Assembly: GCF_011745145.1 (NCBI RefSeq)
Contig: NZ_CP050191.1
Coordinates: forward strand, 833,991-897,990
Length of the DNA: 64,000 nucleotides
DNA from: Mycobacterium sp. DL440
GTDB taxonomy: Bacteria; Actinomycetota; Actinomycetes; Mycobacteriales; Mycobacteriaceae
Reading direction: 5' to 3'
Shown here: positions 1 through 8,295 of the stretch, in pieces
Layout: the number at the start of each line of letters is the position of its first letter
Position numbering within the stretch: the stretch's first letter is position 1
Notes under the pieces: generated by a model
What the model was told of the DNA's origin: nothing
Seen by the model: the letters and a program-made list of their open reading frames with translations, nothing else
The model's database searches: none
Translations under genes and position numbers: made by a program

Positions 1-122
1 AATATACCAATATCGTCATAAGGTCAGCCGGGTGACCGATACTCATCATCAAGGTATGACGCGGGCTGCCGGTACCGATCAGCGATTCGCGATGAACGCG
101 ACCACCAGGAGGCAGGGCAGGC

Positions 123-854
123 ATGGGTAGGCTCGAGGGAAAGATCGCCTTGATCACGGGTGCCGCTCAAGGGCAGGGCGCCGCTGGTGCACGAGCGCTC
201 AGCCGTGAAGGCGCATTTGTCTATCTCGCCGATGTGGCCGACGGGGGGGCCGTCGCGAAAGAGATCGGCGTCGAGGCGGAGTTTCTGGACCTCGACGTGA
301 GCGATCCGGCGGCGTGGGCCGCCGCAGGCGAACGGGTGAAGGACCGGCATGGCCGTCTTGACGTTCTGGTGAACAATGCCGGGGTCAAAGGCCCGGTCAA
401 GCCATTCATGGAGATGGAGATCGAGGATTTTCACAAGGTCTTCGCCATCAACGCGGTCGCCCACTTCGTCGGCGTGAAAACCTTTGCGCCCATTATGCCG
501 CCGGGTTCCTCGGTCGTGAATATCACGTCCGTCAACGGGTGGATCGGAAATCCCCGCCTGCTTCCCTACGTAGCCAGTAAGTTCGCCGCCAGAGGTATCA
601 GCAGGACGCTGGCGATCGAGCTGGCTCCGCAGGAGATCAGGGTGAACTCGATCTTGCCAGGGGCGATCGACAGCCCGATGGTCGATCCGGAGGCCACAGG
701 AAACGACGTGCGCCCAAGGCTGGCTGCTCGCTCACCCATGGGTCGCATCGGTCGGGTCGACGAGATCGCCGGGATGATCGTCTTTCTGGCCTCCGACGAG
801 GCAAGTTACTGCAACGGCGCGGATTACATCATCGACGGTGCCTGGTGTGCCTAG
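123..854 (+). CDS. Classical short-chain dehydrogenase/reductase (SDR)
   Basis: NAD(P)-dependent oxidoreductase of the classical SDR family, 243 residues, cytosolic. Visible motifs are the Rossmann nucleotide loop TGAAQGQG (residues 12-19), NNAG (84-87), and the catalytic Ser136, Tyr149 and Lys153 (YVASK). The C-terminus ends in a typical 'GADYIIDGAWC' stretch. The ATG is preceded by a good ribosome site (aggaggcagggcag). It heads a run of rightward genes (SDR, hydrolase, SDR, mce). Substrate is unknown; neighbours suggest an alcohol or hydroxyacyl intermediate of lipid or steroid-like catabolism, which is inference. Confidence 0.9.
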   Translation: MGRLEGKIALITGAAQGQGAAGARALSREGAFVYLADVADGGAVAKEIGVEAEFLDLDVSDPAAWAAAGERVKDRHGRLDVLVNNAGVKGPVKPFMEMEIEDFHKVFAINAVAHFVGVKTFAPIMPPGSSVVNITSVNGWIGNPRLLPYVASKFAARGISRTLAIELAPQEIRVNSILPGAIDSPMVDPEATGNDVRPRLAARSPMGRIGRVDEIAGMIVFLASDEASYCNGADYIIDGAWCA

Positions 855-956
855 CCTTGGCGGGTGTATCCGAGATGGTGATGCCGCACCGAGGACGGAG
901 TGAACCATGTTGCACCGCTACCGTATCGGGCTGCTGATGAGCGGTATCGGTGAGCA

Positions 957-1898
957 ATGGCACCGAACCGGGTGCGGGGCATGACAGCACTAGACGACTT
1001 TCACCCCGATCTCGCACCACTCGCCGCGCAACTCCCCCAGCACATTATCGACGCGTCGACCCTGCCGCAGATACGTGAGGCGACCGAACAGCTGAAGGGT
1101 GAAACGTCGTCCGACGATGTTGAGACGACTCAGCTGCCATCCGGGGCCAGCATGCGCGTGCTGCGTGGTCAGGGCTGCACCGCTTCGCGGGCTCCGGGAC
1201 TGTTGTGGCTGCACGGCGGAGGCTACGTCATGGGCACGGCACGCCAGGACGAGACTCTGTGCCGCCGATTCGCCGACGAACTCGGGATAACGGTCGGCGC
1301 AGTCGATTACCGCCTCGCGCCAGAGCATCCCTATCCCGCCTCCCTCGACGACTGCGACGCGGCATTGAGCGCGCTCGCCGGGCTCGACGGAGTCGACTCG
1401 ACCCGAATCGCTGTTGGCGGTGCGAGCGCAGGCGCCGGCGTCGCAGCTGCGTGGGCGATCCGTTTACGGGACCGAGGCACGGGCGGTCTGTGCTTCCAAT
1501 TGTTGACGTATCCGATGCTCGACGACAGAAGCACACAGCGCGCGCACGCCAACGCGGACAACTTCCGCCTCTGGGACAAGGCGAGCAACGAGTTCGGGTG
1601 GTCGGCGTATCTGGGTGACGCGGACCCCGCGCAGGCGGTGCCCGCCCGTCAGGCCGACCTCAGCGGCCTGCCTGCGGCCTGGATCGCTGTCGGCACCCTG
1701 GACCTGTTCCACGACGAGGCTGTGGCCTACGGCGACCGGCTGCGTGCGTCCGGTGTGCCCTGCAAGGTGAGCATCCTGCCTGGCGCGTTCCACGGTTTCG
1801 ACTCCGTCGCACCAGAAGCCGGCATTTCGCAAGAGTTCTTCGCCATGCAGCGCGACGCGCTGCGTGCGGCGTTCAGCCACTTCAAGGAAGGGAGTTGA
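957..1898 (+). CDS. Alpha/beta hydrolase, hormone-sensitive-lipase (HSL) type esterase
   Basis: Predicted carboxylesterase/lipase of the HSL subfamily, 313 residues. It shows the oxyanion-hole motif HGGG (86-89), the nucleophile elbow GGASAG (Ser157), and the remaining triad members Asp249 (GTLD) and His279 (GAFHGF). No signal peptide or membrane segment is visible, so it probably acts in the cytosol on short or medium esters. The first ATG at 957 has a weak ribosome site; the ATG at 981 is an equally plausible start. Its stop overlaps the start region of the following SDR, suggesting co-translation. Confidence 0.85.
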   Translation: MAPNRVRGMTALDDFHPDLAPLAAQLPQHIIDASTLPQIREATEQLKGETSSDDVETTQLPSGASMRVLRGQGCTASRAPGLLWLHGGGYVMGTARQDETLCRRFADELGITVGAVDYRLAPEHPYPASLDDCDAALSALAGLDGVDSTRIAVGGASAGAGVAAAWAIRLRDRGTGGLCFQLLTYPMLDDRSTQRAHANADNFRLWDKASNEFGWSAYLGDADPAQAVPARQADLSGLPAAWIAVGTLDLFHDEAVAYGDRLRASGVPCKVSILPGAFHGFDSVAPEAGISQEFFAMQRDALRAAFSHFKEGS

Positions 1899-1900
1899 CG

Positions 1901-2689
1901 GTGGATCTTCAGATGGCGGGCAAGGGCTACGTCGTGGTCGGTGGAACGGCTGGGATGGGGTTGGCGGCAGCACGGGCATTGGCCCGTGAGGGCGCGACCG
2001 TCGTGGTGGTCGGACGCGACGCCGACCGCGCGAAGGGCGCGGTGGCGCAGATCGCCGAGGCGGGGGCTACGGCGGCCCATGGCTTGGCCTTCGACGTCAG
2101 TCAGCGTGGTGCGGCGATCGCCGCAGTCGATGAGGCTGTCGGGATCCTGGGCCGGCTCGATGGGATCGCCGTCACCATGGGCACCGCGGGGATGATGCCG
2201 ATCGAGTCGGACGACGATGCTTGGGACACAGCGTTTCACGATGTGCTGCTGGCGACGACTAGAAGCGTGCAGGCTGCCCTGCCGCATCTCGAGGCCACAC
2301 GGGGCGCGATCGTGACCACCGCCGCGTACTCGGCGCGATCGCCACATGAGCCGCGTCTGCCTTACGCGAGCCTCAAGGCGGCCGTGGCCACGTTCACCCG
2401 CGGTATCGCGCGTACGCACGGCAAGGCGGGCGTCCGGGCGAACAGTGTTGCCCCGGGTGCAGTGGAGACCGACGCGATGCACGCCGTCCGCGGATATGTC
2501 GCCGAGAGCAAAGGATACCCCTACGAGGAGGCACTTGAGCGGGCGCTGGTCGAGGACTTCGGCTTCGACGCGGCCCTCGCCCGTCCCGGGCAGCCGGACG
2601 AGATCGGTGCGCTGATCGCCTTTCTGCTCTCGGACACCTGTGCCTTCCTTACTGGACAGACGATCTATGTCGACGGTGGAGCGCCGTGA
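1901..2689 (+). CDS. Atypical SDR-family oxidoreductase
   Basis: SDR-fold protein of 262 residues from the GTG at 1901; GGAG at 1891-1894 is spaced well for it, whereas the TTG at 1895 abuts the ribosome site. It has the cofactor loop GGTAGMG (14-20) and a YxxxK pair (YASLK, Tyr155/Lys159). The usual NNAG is replaced by MGTAG, and alanine stands where the catalytic serine normally lies, 13 residues before the Tyr (VTTAAYS). The C-terminus GQTIYVDGGAP is canonical. It may therefore be catalytically altered. It ends just upstream of the decayed mce genes. Confidence 0.82.
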   Translation: MDLQMAGKGYVVVGGTAGMGLAAARALAREGATVVVVGRDADRAKGAVAQIAEAGATAAHGLAFDVSQRGAAIAAVDEAVGILGRLDGIAVTMGTAGMMPIESDDDAWDTAFHDVLLATTRSVQAALPHLEATRGAIVTTAAYSARSPHEPRLPYASLKAAVATFTRGIARTHGKAGVRANSVAPGAVETDAMHAVRGYVAESKGYPYEEALERALVEDFGFDAALARPGQPDEIGALIAFLLSDTCAFLTGQTIYVDGGAP

Positions 2690-2786
2690 TCTTGCCCATC
2701 TCAACCTGCTCCTGTCTGTCTTACGCCGCAAGCTTGAACCCGACCGGAGCCATCGCGCAGACGTGGACATCCCACCGAGTCCCGGT

Positions 2787-3978
2787 ATGTCGATGAGCGG
2801 CAACGTGCGCCCGCTTGCGGGTCTTGCCAGCGTTGTCGCCGTCGGTGCGATCGTTGCTTTGGCTGTAGGCATGTTTCAGGGTGAGTTCACTGACTCCGTC
2901 CCATTGACGGTGATGTCACAGCGCGCAGGCCTGGTGATGGACCCTGACGCGAAGGTGAAGCTGCTCGGCGTACCAGTCGGCAGGGTCGTTTCGATCGACG
3001 AGCGCCCGAACGGCCAGGCCGCACTTCACCTGGAGATGGAACCAGCGCAGCTCGCCCAGATTCCGGCCAACGTGCGCGTAGACATCTCATCAGCCACCGT
3101 ATTCGGTGCGAAGTCTGTGGACTTGGTGCCCCCCGCCAACCCCTCGCCACAAACCCTGCGGCCGGGGCAGGTGCTCGACGCCGGGCACGTCACCGTTGAG
3201 TTGAACACCATCTTTGCGCAGCTAACCTCTAGTGTTGTCGAAGGTCCAGCCCGAGAAGCTCAACGCGACGCTCGGCGCCATCTCTTCAGCGTTGGATGGC
3301 CGCGGCGAGAAGTTCGGGCAGATGCTGACCGACCTGGACAGACTGCTGGCCAAACTCAACCCCAGCCTGGATAACCTGAGTCACGACTTCGAGGCCGCGC
3401 CAACGGTGCTCAATGCGTATGCCGACGCCGCGCCCGATCTTCTGACGACGGCCGAAGCCGGGACGCAGATCAGCCAGACCATCGTCGATGAGCAGAACAG
3501 CCTCGATGCGCTACTGGTCAGCAGCATCGGCCTGGCCGATATCGGTAACGACGTGGTGGGAACCAACCTGAACCCACTGACTGATGTACTTCACCTGCTC
3601 GTGCCGACCTTAGATCTCACCAATCGGTACAACGCGGCGCTCACATGTGGCCTGGAAGGCCTGCACATACTCGGATCGGGACCGCCATCGCCAGAGCCCG
3701 GAGTGGTGATCACCACCGGGTTTTTGCTGGGCCTGGAACGGTACCGGTACCCGGCGAACCTGCCGAAGGTCGCCGCCAAGGGTGGACCGCAATGCACCGA
3801 TCTGCCCCAAGTCCCCTTCGACGGCCGTCCGCCATACGTGGTCAGCGATATGGGCACCAACCCGGCGCAGTACGGAAACCAGGGCATCCTGCTGAACTCT
3901 GACGGACTCAAGGAGGCGTTGTTCGGACCGCTTGACGGGCCCCCACGCAACACTGCGCAGATCGGGCAGCCCGGATGA
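2787..3978 (+). pseudogene. mceA: mceA-like gene with one internal frameshift
   Basis: Mce-family protein normally exported to the cell envelope as part of an Mce/YrbE lipid importer. The N-terminal half (ATG at 2787 or 2793) has one membrane-anchor segment, then MceA-typical text such as RAGLVMDPDAKVKLLGVPVG and ANVRVDISSATVFGAKSVDL. After VELNTIFAQLTS the frame changes; an extra base near 3231 moves the coding frame so that LSKVQPEKLNATLGAISSA and the MceA C-terminal half (GLERYRYPANLPKVAA) continue to 3978. The two halves together give the family's usual length of roughly 400 residues. Decay or an assembly error are both possible. The yrbE genes that usually precede mceA are absent here. 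Confidence 0.85.
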
Positions 3979-4992
3979 CGGGGGGACGATCCTGAAGTTC
4001 GGGGCATTCGCGGGGGTCATGGTGCTGATGACGCCTTCCTTTTCGCGATATTCGGGCAGTACCGGACCGGCTCGACGAACTCGTACTCGGCAGTGTTCAC
4101 CGACGTCTCGGGACTCAAGGCCGGCGACACGGTCCGGGCGGCCGGTATGCGGGTGGGCACCGTCAACAATCTGTAGTTGCAACCGGACAACACGGTCGTG
4201 GTGACATTCGATGCCGACCGTGACGTCGTGCTAACCGCCGGCAGCAAGGCGGCGGTGCGCTATCTCAACCTCGTCGGTGATCGGTATCTCGACCTGGTCG
4301 ACAGTCCCGGGTCGTCCAGGCTGATGGCGTCCGGCGCTCAGATTCCGGTCAATCGCACGCTGCCTGCGCTCGATCTCGATCAGCTGCTGGGCGGCCTGAA
4401 ACCGGTGATCTCCGGCCTCAATCCGCAAGACGTCAACGCGCTGACCGCGTCGCTGCTGCAGGTGTTCCAGGGTCAAGGCAGCACGTTGGACTCGCTGATG
4501 TCGAAAACTTCGGCCTTCACCAACGACTTGGCCGACAACAACCAGGTGATCCAGCAGTTGATTGACAACCTCAACACGGTGGTTGCCCTGCTCGCGAAGG
4601 ACGGCGACAAATTCTCCGGCACCGTCGACCGCTTCGAGCAGCTGATCACCGGCCTCGCCGAGGACCGTGATCCCATCGGCGCCGCCATCGACTCGCTGAG
4701 CAATGGAACCGCGTCGATCGCGGACCTCCTCAGCACTGCTCGGCCTCCGTTGGCCGGCACGGTCGAGCAACTCAACCGGCTGGCTCCGCTGCTCGACCAG
4801 GACAAGGCGCTGCTGGACACCGCGCTGCAGAAGGCTCCGGACAACTACCGCAAGCTGATTCGTCTGGGATCCTACGGCAGTTGGATCAACTACTACATCT
4901 GTGAATTCTCGTTCCGGGTGAGTGATCTGCAGGGCCGCACCGTCGTGATTCCGTGGATCAAACAGACAACCGGGAGGTGTGGTCCCCGCTGA
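3975..4992 (+). pseudogene. mceB: mceB-like gene with frameshift and in-frame TAG
   Basis: Second Mce protein. Reading TILKFGAFAGVMVLMT and then AFLFAIFGQYRTGSTNSYS requires a frame change around 4032, consistent with one missing base. After RAAGMRVGTVNNL an in-frame TAG lies at 4174-4176, where relatives have a sense codon; the text then resumes as LQPDNTVVVTFDADRDVV and RYLNLVGDRYLDLV and runs to a typical MceB end (GSYGSWINYYICEFSF). The ATG at 3975 reaches the coding frame only if the G run at 3980-3985 had one more G, a possible third lesion. As written no full-length MceB can be made; a 271-residue C-terminal reading frame remains from 4177. Confidence 0.85.
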
Positions 4993-6074
4993 TGCTCAAA
5001 TACCGCGGATCCAACCTTATTCGGCCGGGAATTATCGGCATCAGTCTGATCGCGCTCGTCATCGCCGTCGGGCTGCAACCCGAGAAGCTGATTTCCTGGG
5101 CGACATCCATCCGGCACCACGCGCTGTTCGCCGAGGCCGGCGGACTCGCCGTGGGCAACGAAGTCCGGATATCGGGGATGAAAGTGGGTTCGGTAACTGA
5201 AGTTTCGCTGGAAGGTGCCAAGGTGGAGGTGGCATTCGTTGTCGACAGCGCAGTCCACCTCGGGTCGGAGAGCGCCGCGCACATCCGGACCGGCACATTG
5301 CTCGGTCAACGGATGCTAACCCTGGAGTCGGCAGGCAACGGATCGCTGCACTCCGCCGACGCCATCCCGATCTCGCGTACGTCATCGCCGTACTCGCTGA
5401 CACAGGCGGTCGGCGACCTCACCACCAACACCGCCGGCACCGACACCGAAAGCGTCAATCAGTCCTTGGACACGCTGTCGGCGACCATCGACCAGATCGC
5501 GTCGCAGTTGGGCCCGACATTCGACGGGGTGAGCCGGCTATCGCGCTCGCTGAACAGCCGAAACGAAACGTTGCGCGAGCTGTTCAAGGGCGCCAGTCAG
5601 GTCAGCGGTGTGCTGGGGGAGCGCAGTCAACAGCTCAACACCCTGATCCTCAACGCCAACGACCTTATTGGGATGCTCAACGATCGGCGCGAGGCCATCG
5701 TCAGCCTGCTCGCAAGCATTTCTGCGGTGGCCCACGAGTTGTCGGGACTGGTGGCCGACAATGAAAAGGACCTTGCACCGGCGCTGGAGAAACTCAACTC
5801 CGTGACGGAGATGCTGGAAAAGAATCGCGACAACATCGCCAAGGCGCTCCCAGGGCTGGCGAAGTATCAGGTCACCCAGGGCGAGACCGTCGCCAGCGGC
5901 TTCTACTACAACGCCTACGAGCCCAACCTGTCCCCGGCGCAGATTCTGCAGCCCTTCCTCGACTATGCGTTCGGATTCCGCCGGGGCGTCAACGCAGGGC
6001 AGCCACCGGACAACGCCGGCCCCCGAGCCGAATTCCCGATCCCCTACAACGGAATTCCTGGAGGTACGCGATGA
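4992..6074 (+). CDS. mceC: MceC-like envelope lipid-transport protein
   Basis: Intact Mce-family protein of 360 residues. ATG 4992 overlaps the mceB stop (TGATG). A short N-terminal segment (MLKYRGSNLIRPG) is followed by one hydrophobic anchor, then the MCE domain (FAEAGGLAVGNEVRISGMKV) and a long alpha-helical region (about residues 140-290) with repeated leucines, as in other Mce proteins. It is the only undamaged mce gene in the locus. Without MceD-F and YrbEA/B encoded here, it could function only with subunits made elsewhere in the genome; otherwise it is a relic. Confidence 0.85.
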   Translation: MLKYRGSNLIRPGIIGISLIALVIAVGLQPEKLISWATSIRHHALFAEAGGLAVGNEVRISGMKVGSVTEVSLEGAKVEVAFVVDSAVHLGSESAAHIRTGTLLGQRMLTLESAGNGSLHSADAIPISRTSSPYSLTQAVGDLTTNTAGTDTESVNQSLDTLSATIDQIASQLGPTFDGVSRLSRSLNSRNETLRELFKGASQVSGVLGERSQQLNTLILNANDLIGMLNDRREAIVSLLASISAVAHELSGLVADNEKDLAPALEKLNSVTEMLEKNRDNIAKALPGLAKYQVTQGETVASGFYYNAYEPNLSPAQILQPFLDYAFGFRRGVNAGQPPDNAGPRAEFPIPYNGIPGGTR

Positions 6075-6202
6075 ACCGGATGCGATTCACGGCCATATTG
6101 GCGTGCCTGCTGGCAGTGTTGCTTGCGGCCGGGGTCATCGTCCTGGTCCGGCAGATGTACTTCGGTCCCACGCGATCACGCCCCTGTACTCGATTGCGGT
6201 GA
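6071..6202 (+). pseudogene. mceD: mceD N-terminal stub
   Basis: ATG at 6071 overlaps the mceC stop (ATGA), as expected for the next mce gene. It encodes a short basic start and one hydrophobic anchor (ILACLLAVLLAAGVIVLV) ending near MYFGPT. The text then becomes out-of-frame and stops at 6200-6202 after 43 codons. Position and anchor fit an MceD start, but the fragment is too short to be sure of the paralogue. From about 6169 the DNA encodes YrbE sequence in another frame, so this is a deletion or recombination junction. Confidence 0.6.
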
Positions 6203-6516
6203 TCCTGTCGTTTCTGGCCAGCCAGTTCACCACGGTCGTGTTGTTGGGCCAGTCCGGCGGCCTCTATGACCACTACTTCAACACCTTCCTGAACCCGATC
6301 GACCTGCTCTGGTCGTTCCTACAGGCGATTCTGATGGCACTGGCCATCCTGTTGATCCACACCTACTACGGCTTTTTCGCGACCGGCGGCCCTTCCGGGG
6401 TCGGCGTGGCAGTGGGCAACGCGGTACGCACCTCGCTGATCGTCGTCGTGTCGGTGACGCTGCTGATCTCACTGGCCATTTATGGCTCCAACGGCAACTT
6501 CAACCTGTCGGGCTAA
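6169..6516 (+). pseudogene. YrbE-type (MlaE) permease, C-terminal fragment
   Basis: From 6169 one frame encodes HAITPLYSIAVILSFLASQF and continues with GGLYDHYFNTFLNPIDLLWS, LIHTYYGFFATGGPSGVGVA and a C-terminus SLAIYGSNGNFNLSG. This is the last part of a YrbE permease, the YrbEB type, with hydrophobic spans. Roughly the first half of the protein is missing and there is no start codon of its own; upstream lies the mceD stub in a different frame. In canonical mce operons yrbEA-yrbEB precede mceA, so finding a yrbE tail after mceD indicates rearrangement. Confidence 0.78.
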
Positions 6517-6572
6517 ACATCGCAGGGTCGTGGCGTGTCAAATGGCAGCGGGGTGTGGTGAGACGGCGGCGG

Positions 6573-7001
6573 CTACTGCTGGTCTTCCAGGATGTGTGCG
6601 TAGGGGTCGGCTTCGGAACCCACCGTTTCGGGCATCGGATAATAGGTTTTGATGAGCAGATTTCCATCGTCGTCCCACGCGAATGTCTCTATGCTGTAGG
6701 CTGTTTGGACGTTCGGCTCGGTGCCGAAGTGGTTCTCGCAGACCCAGGCCATCTCGTTGCCGTTGACTTGAACCGTGATCATCGTGATCTTGAGGATCGA
6801 CTGGAACATGTCGAAGGCGTCACCCGTAGCAGTGTCGAAACCTCGCTTCTCCTCGGTGCCCACTGGGTCGAACATGCGAACTTCAGCTGGTGCGATCGTG
6901 CGCCACGACGCGATCCACTCGTCTCGCTTGCCTGCGTTCCACAACTCGGCGTGTTGGGCCGCGTGGGCCAGGCGGGCCTGACGACTCGGAACTGCACTCA
7001 T
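6573..7001 (-). CDS. NTF2/SnoaL-like protein
   Basis: Small alpha+beta protein of 142 residues with the look of the NTF2-like/SnoaL fold: an N-terminal helix (AAQHAELWNAGKRDEWIASW), then strand-rich segments including 'EEKRGFDTATGDAFDMF' and 'YSIETFAWDDDGNLLIK'. Members include isomerases, cyclases and non-catalytic binding proteins, so no reaction can be assigned. ATG is preceded by a ribosome site (cggagaccgaag). It is the last gene of the leftward fadD-cupin-nitroreductase operon. Confidence 0.72.
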   Translation of the reverse strand: MSAVPSRQARLAHAAQHAELWNAGKRDEWIASWRTIAPAEVRMFDPVGTEEKRGFDTATGDAFDMFQSILKITMITVQVNGNEMAWVCENHFGTEPNVQTAYSIETFAWDDDGNLLIKTYYPMPETVGSEADPYAHILEDQQ

Positions 7002-7031
7002 CTTCGGTCTCCGTTCTCGGGGTTGGGTTGT

Positions 7032-7703
7032 TCAGTGTTGGATCTGGAAAGGCTTGCCGTCGAATCGGTCCTGGGTGGTGAATTCCTCGACGGGTCTGCG
7101 TCGGAGCTTGCTGAGCTGCCGTGTGGGTTTACCGAGGGGGACGAGGGCTGCGACCGCATGGGTGTCGGGGATGCCGAGAAGCGCTCGGATACTGGGCTCC
7201 TCCGGGATGGCCATGGTGGTGAGGGTGCCGCCGTATCCCTCGTTTCGGGCGGCCAGCAGGATGTTCCAGACCAGCGGGTAGACCGATGCGCCGCTGGCCA
7301 TGCCGATCCTGTCCAGGTGCTGGTCCATCGCGGCCACGCACGTCAAGTCGACGGTGATGACCAGCACAACCGCCGCAAGCCGGAACGGCGCGATGAACAG
7401 GTCAGGCACCTCGGTTTGGGTGACGGCTGACGAAGACACTTCGCAGGGGACTGTCGGGTTCCAGGGTTTCTCGCCCGCGACGGCCTGGGCCGTGTATTGG
7501 CGTGCGCCTGGGACGGTCAGCTCTGCGAGCCGTTCGCGTAGGGCCGCGTCGCGCACCACTGTGATGTGTGCGCCCTGCCGGTTGCCGCCGCTGGGTGCGA
7601 ATCGGGCGTTGTCGATGATCCGGTAGAGGAGCGGATCGGAAAGCGGGTCGTCGGTGAATTCGCGCACCGCGAAGGTGGTCCGCATGACGTCGTAGAGTTC
7701 CAT
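7032..7703 (-). CDS. Nitroreductase-family flavoprotein
   Basis: Predicted FMN-dependent NAD(P)H oxidoreductase of 223 residues from ATG 7703 (aggaag ribosome site; a GTG at 7724 is possible). The N-terminal FMN phosphate-binding text TTFAVREFTDDPL and FAPSGGNRQG are typical, as is the GYGGTLTTM stretch around residue 165. The family reduces nitro groups, quinones or conjugated double bonds. Context with an acyl-CoA ligase suggests reduction of an unsaturated catabolic intermediate, but this is inference. It follows the cupin gene directly. Confidence 0.82.
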   Translation of the reverse strand: MELYDVMRTTFAVREFTDDPLSDPLLYRIIDNARFAPSGGNRQGAHITVVRDAALRERLAELTVPGARQYTAQAVAGEKPWNPTVPCEVSSSAVTQTEVPDLFIAPFRLAAVVLVITVDLTCVAAMDQHLDRIGMASGASVYPLVWNILLAARNEGYGGTLTTMAIPEEPSIRALLGIPDTHAVAALVPLGKPTRQLSKLRRRPVEEFTTQDRFDGKPFQIQH

Positions 7704-7720
7704 CGTCACTCGCTTCCTGG

Positions 7721-8260
7721 TCACCCCTGGCGGGTGCGCGACGCTCCGACCATAGCGACGGCGAGGACGGCGGGTTCGCTTCCGCGATTGTGCCAGCGGT
7801 GCCGTGTCCCGTTCTGAATGTTCACGTCACCGGGGCGCAGTGTTGCCTCGACGCCCTCGTCGAGTTCGAGGATGATCTCGCCGGAGATCACGATCTCCAT
7901 GTCCACGGTGTCGGTGGTGTGCATGCCGGGATTGTCGAATTCGCTGGTCTCCAGCATGCCGGGCAGCTTTTCCTGCAGATCACGCAGGCCGGCTTCGATG
8001 TCGAGGCCTTCGAGGTCGGCGGTGCCATCCCCGGGTGGAAAGGTCAACAGGAAGAAGCGAAACCCGCCGGCCGGGGGGAGGAAGGTTGTCTTGGGCCCGT
8101 TGGTGCCGGCGTCGGGGTGGGTCGGCGGTGAGTCGGCGCGCCAGAGTTCGTGATAGACAGTGGGGCTCAACGTCACGATCGTCGGTTGGACGACGCCATC
8201 GTCGACGATGATGGCTTTGCCCTGCTCGTCGTGGCCGGTAACTACGCGACGTACGCTCAT
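7721..8260 (-). CDS. Cupin-domain protein
   Basis: Single-cupin beta-barrel protein. The C-terminal half carries the cupin signature: HTTDTVDMEIVISGEIILEL (motif 1), then RPGDVNIQNGTRHRWHNRG (motif 2, with His for metal or ligand binding). It could be a dioxygenase, an isomerase or a binding protein. ATG 8260 has a ribosome site (gaagaggacctcg); an upstream ATG at 8299 overlaps the fadD stop (ATGA) and would add 13 residues by translational coupling. It lies between fadD and the nitroreductase in a leftward operon. Confidence 0.78.
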   Translation of the reverse strand: MSVRRVVTGHDEQGKAIIVDDGVVQPTIVTLSPTVYHELWRADSPPTHPDAGTNGPKTTFLPPAGGFRFFLLTFPPGDGTADLEGLDIEAGLRDLQEKLPGMLETSEFDNPGMHTTDTVDMEIVISGEIILELDEGVEATLRPGDVNIQNGTRHRWHNRGSEPAVLAVAMVGASRTRQG

Positions 8261-8295
8261 CGAGGTCCTCTTCTCGGGGGGCTGCATGGGGGGAG

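Noticed and set aside
1727..2872. Long open frame on the minus strand (381 codons) across the hydrolase/SDR region
   Set aside because: It is antisense to two well-supported genes, and its translation is rich in Arg/Gly/His without family motifs, as expected for high-GC shadow frames.
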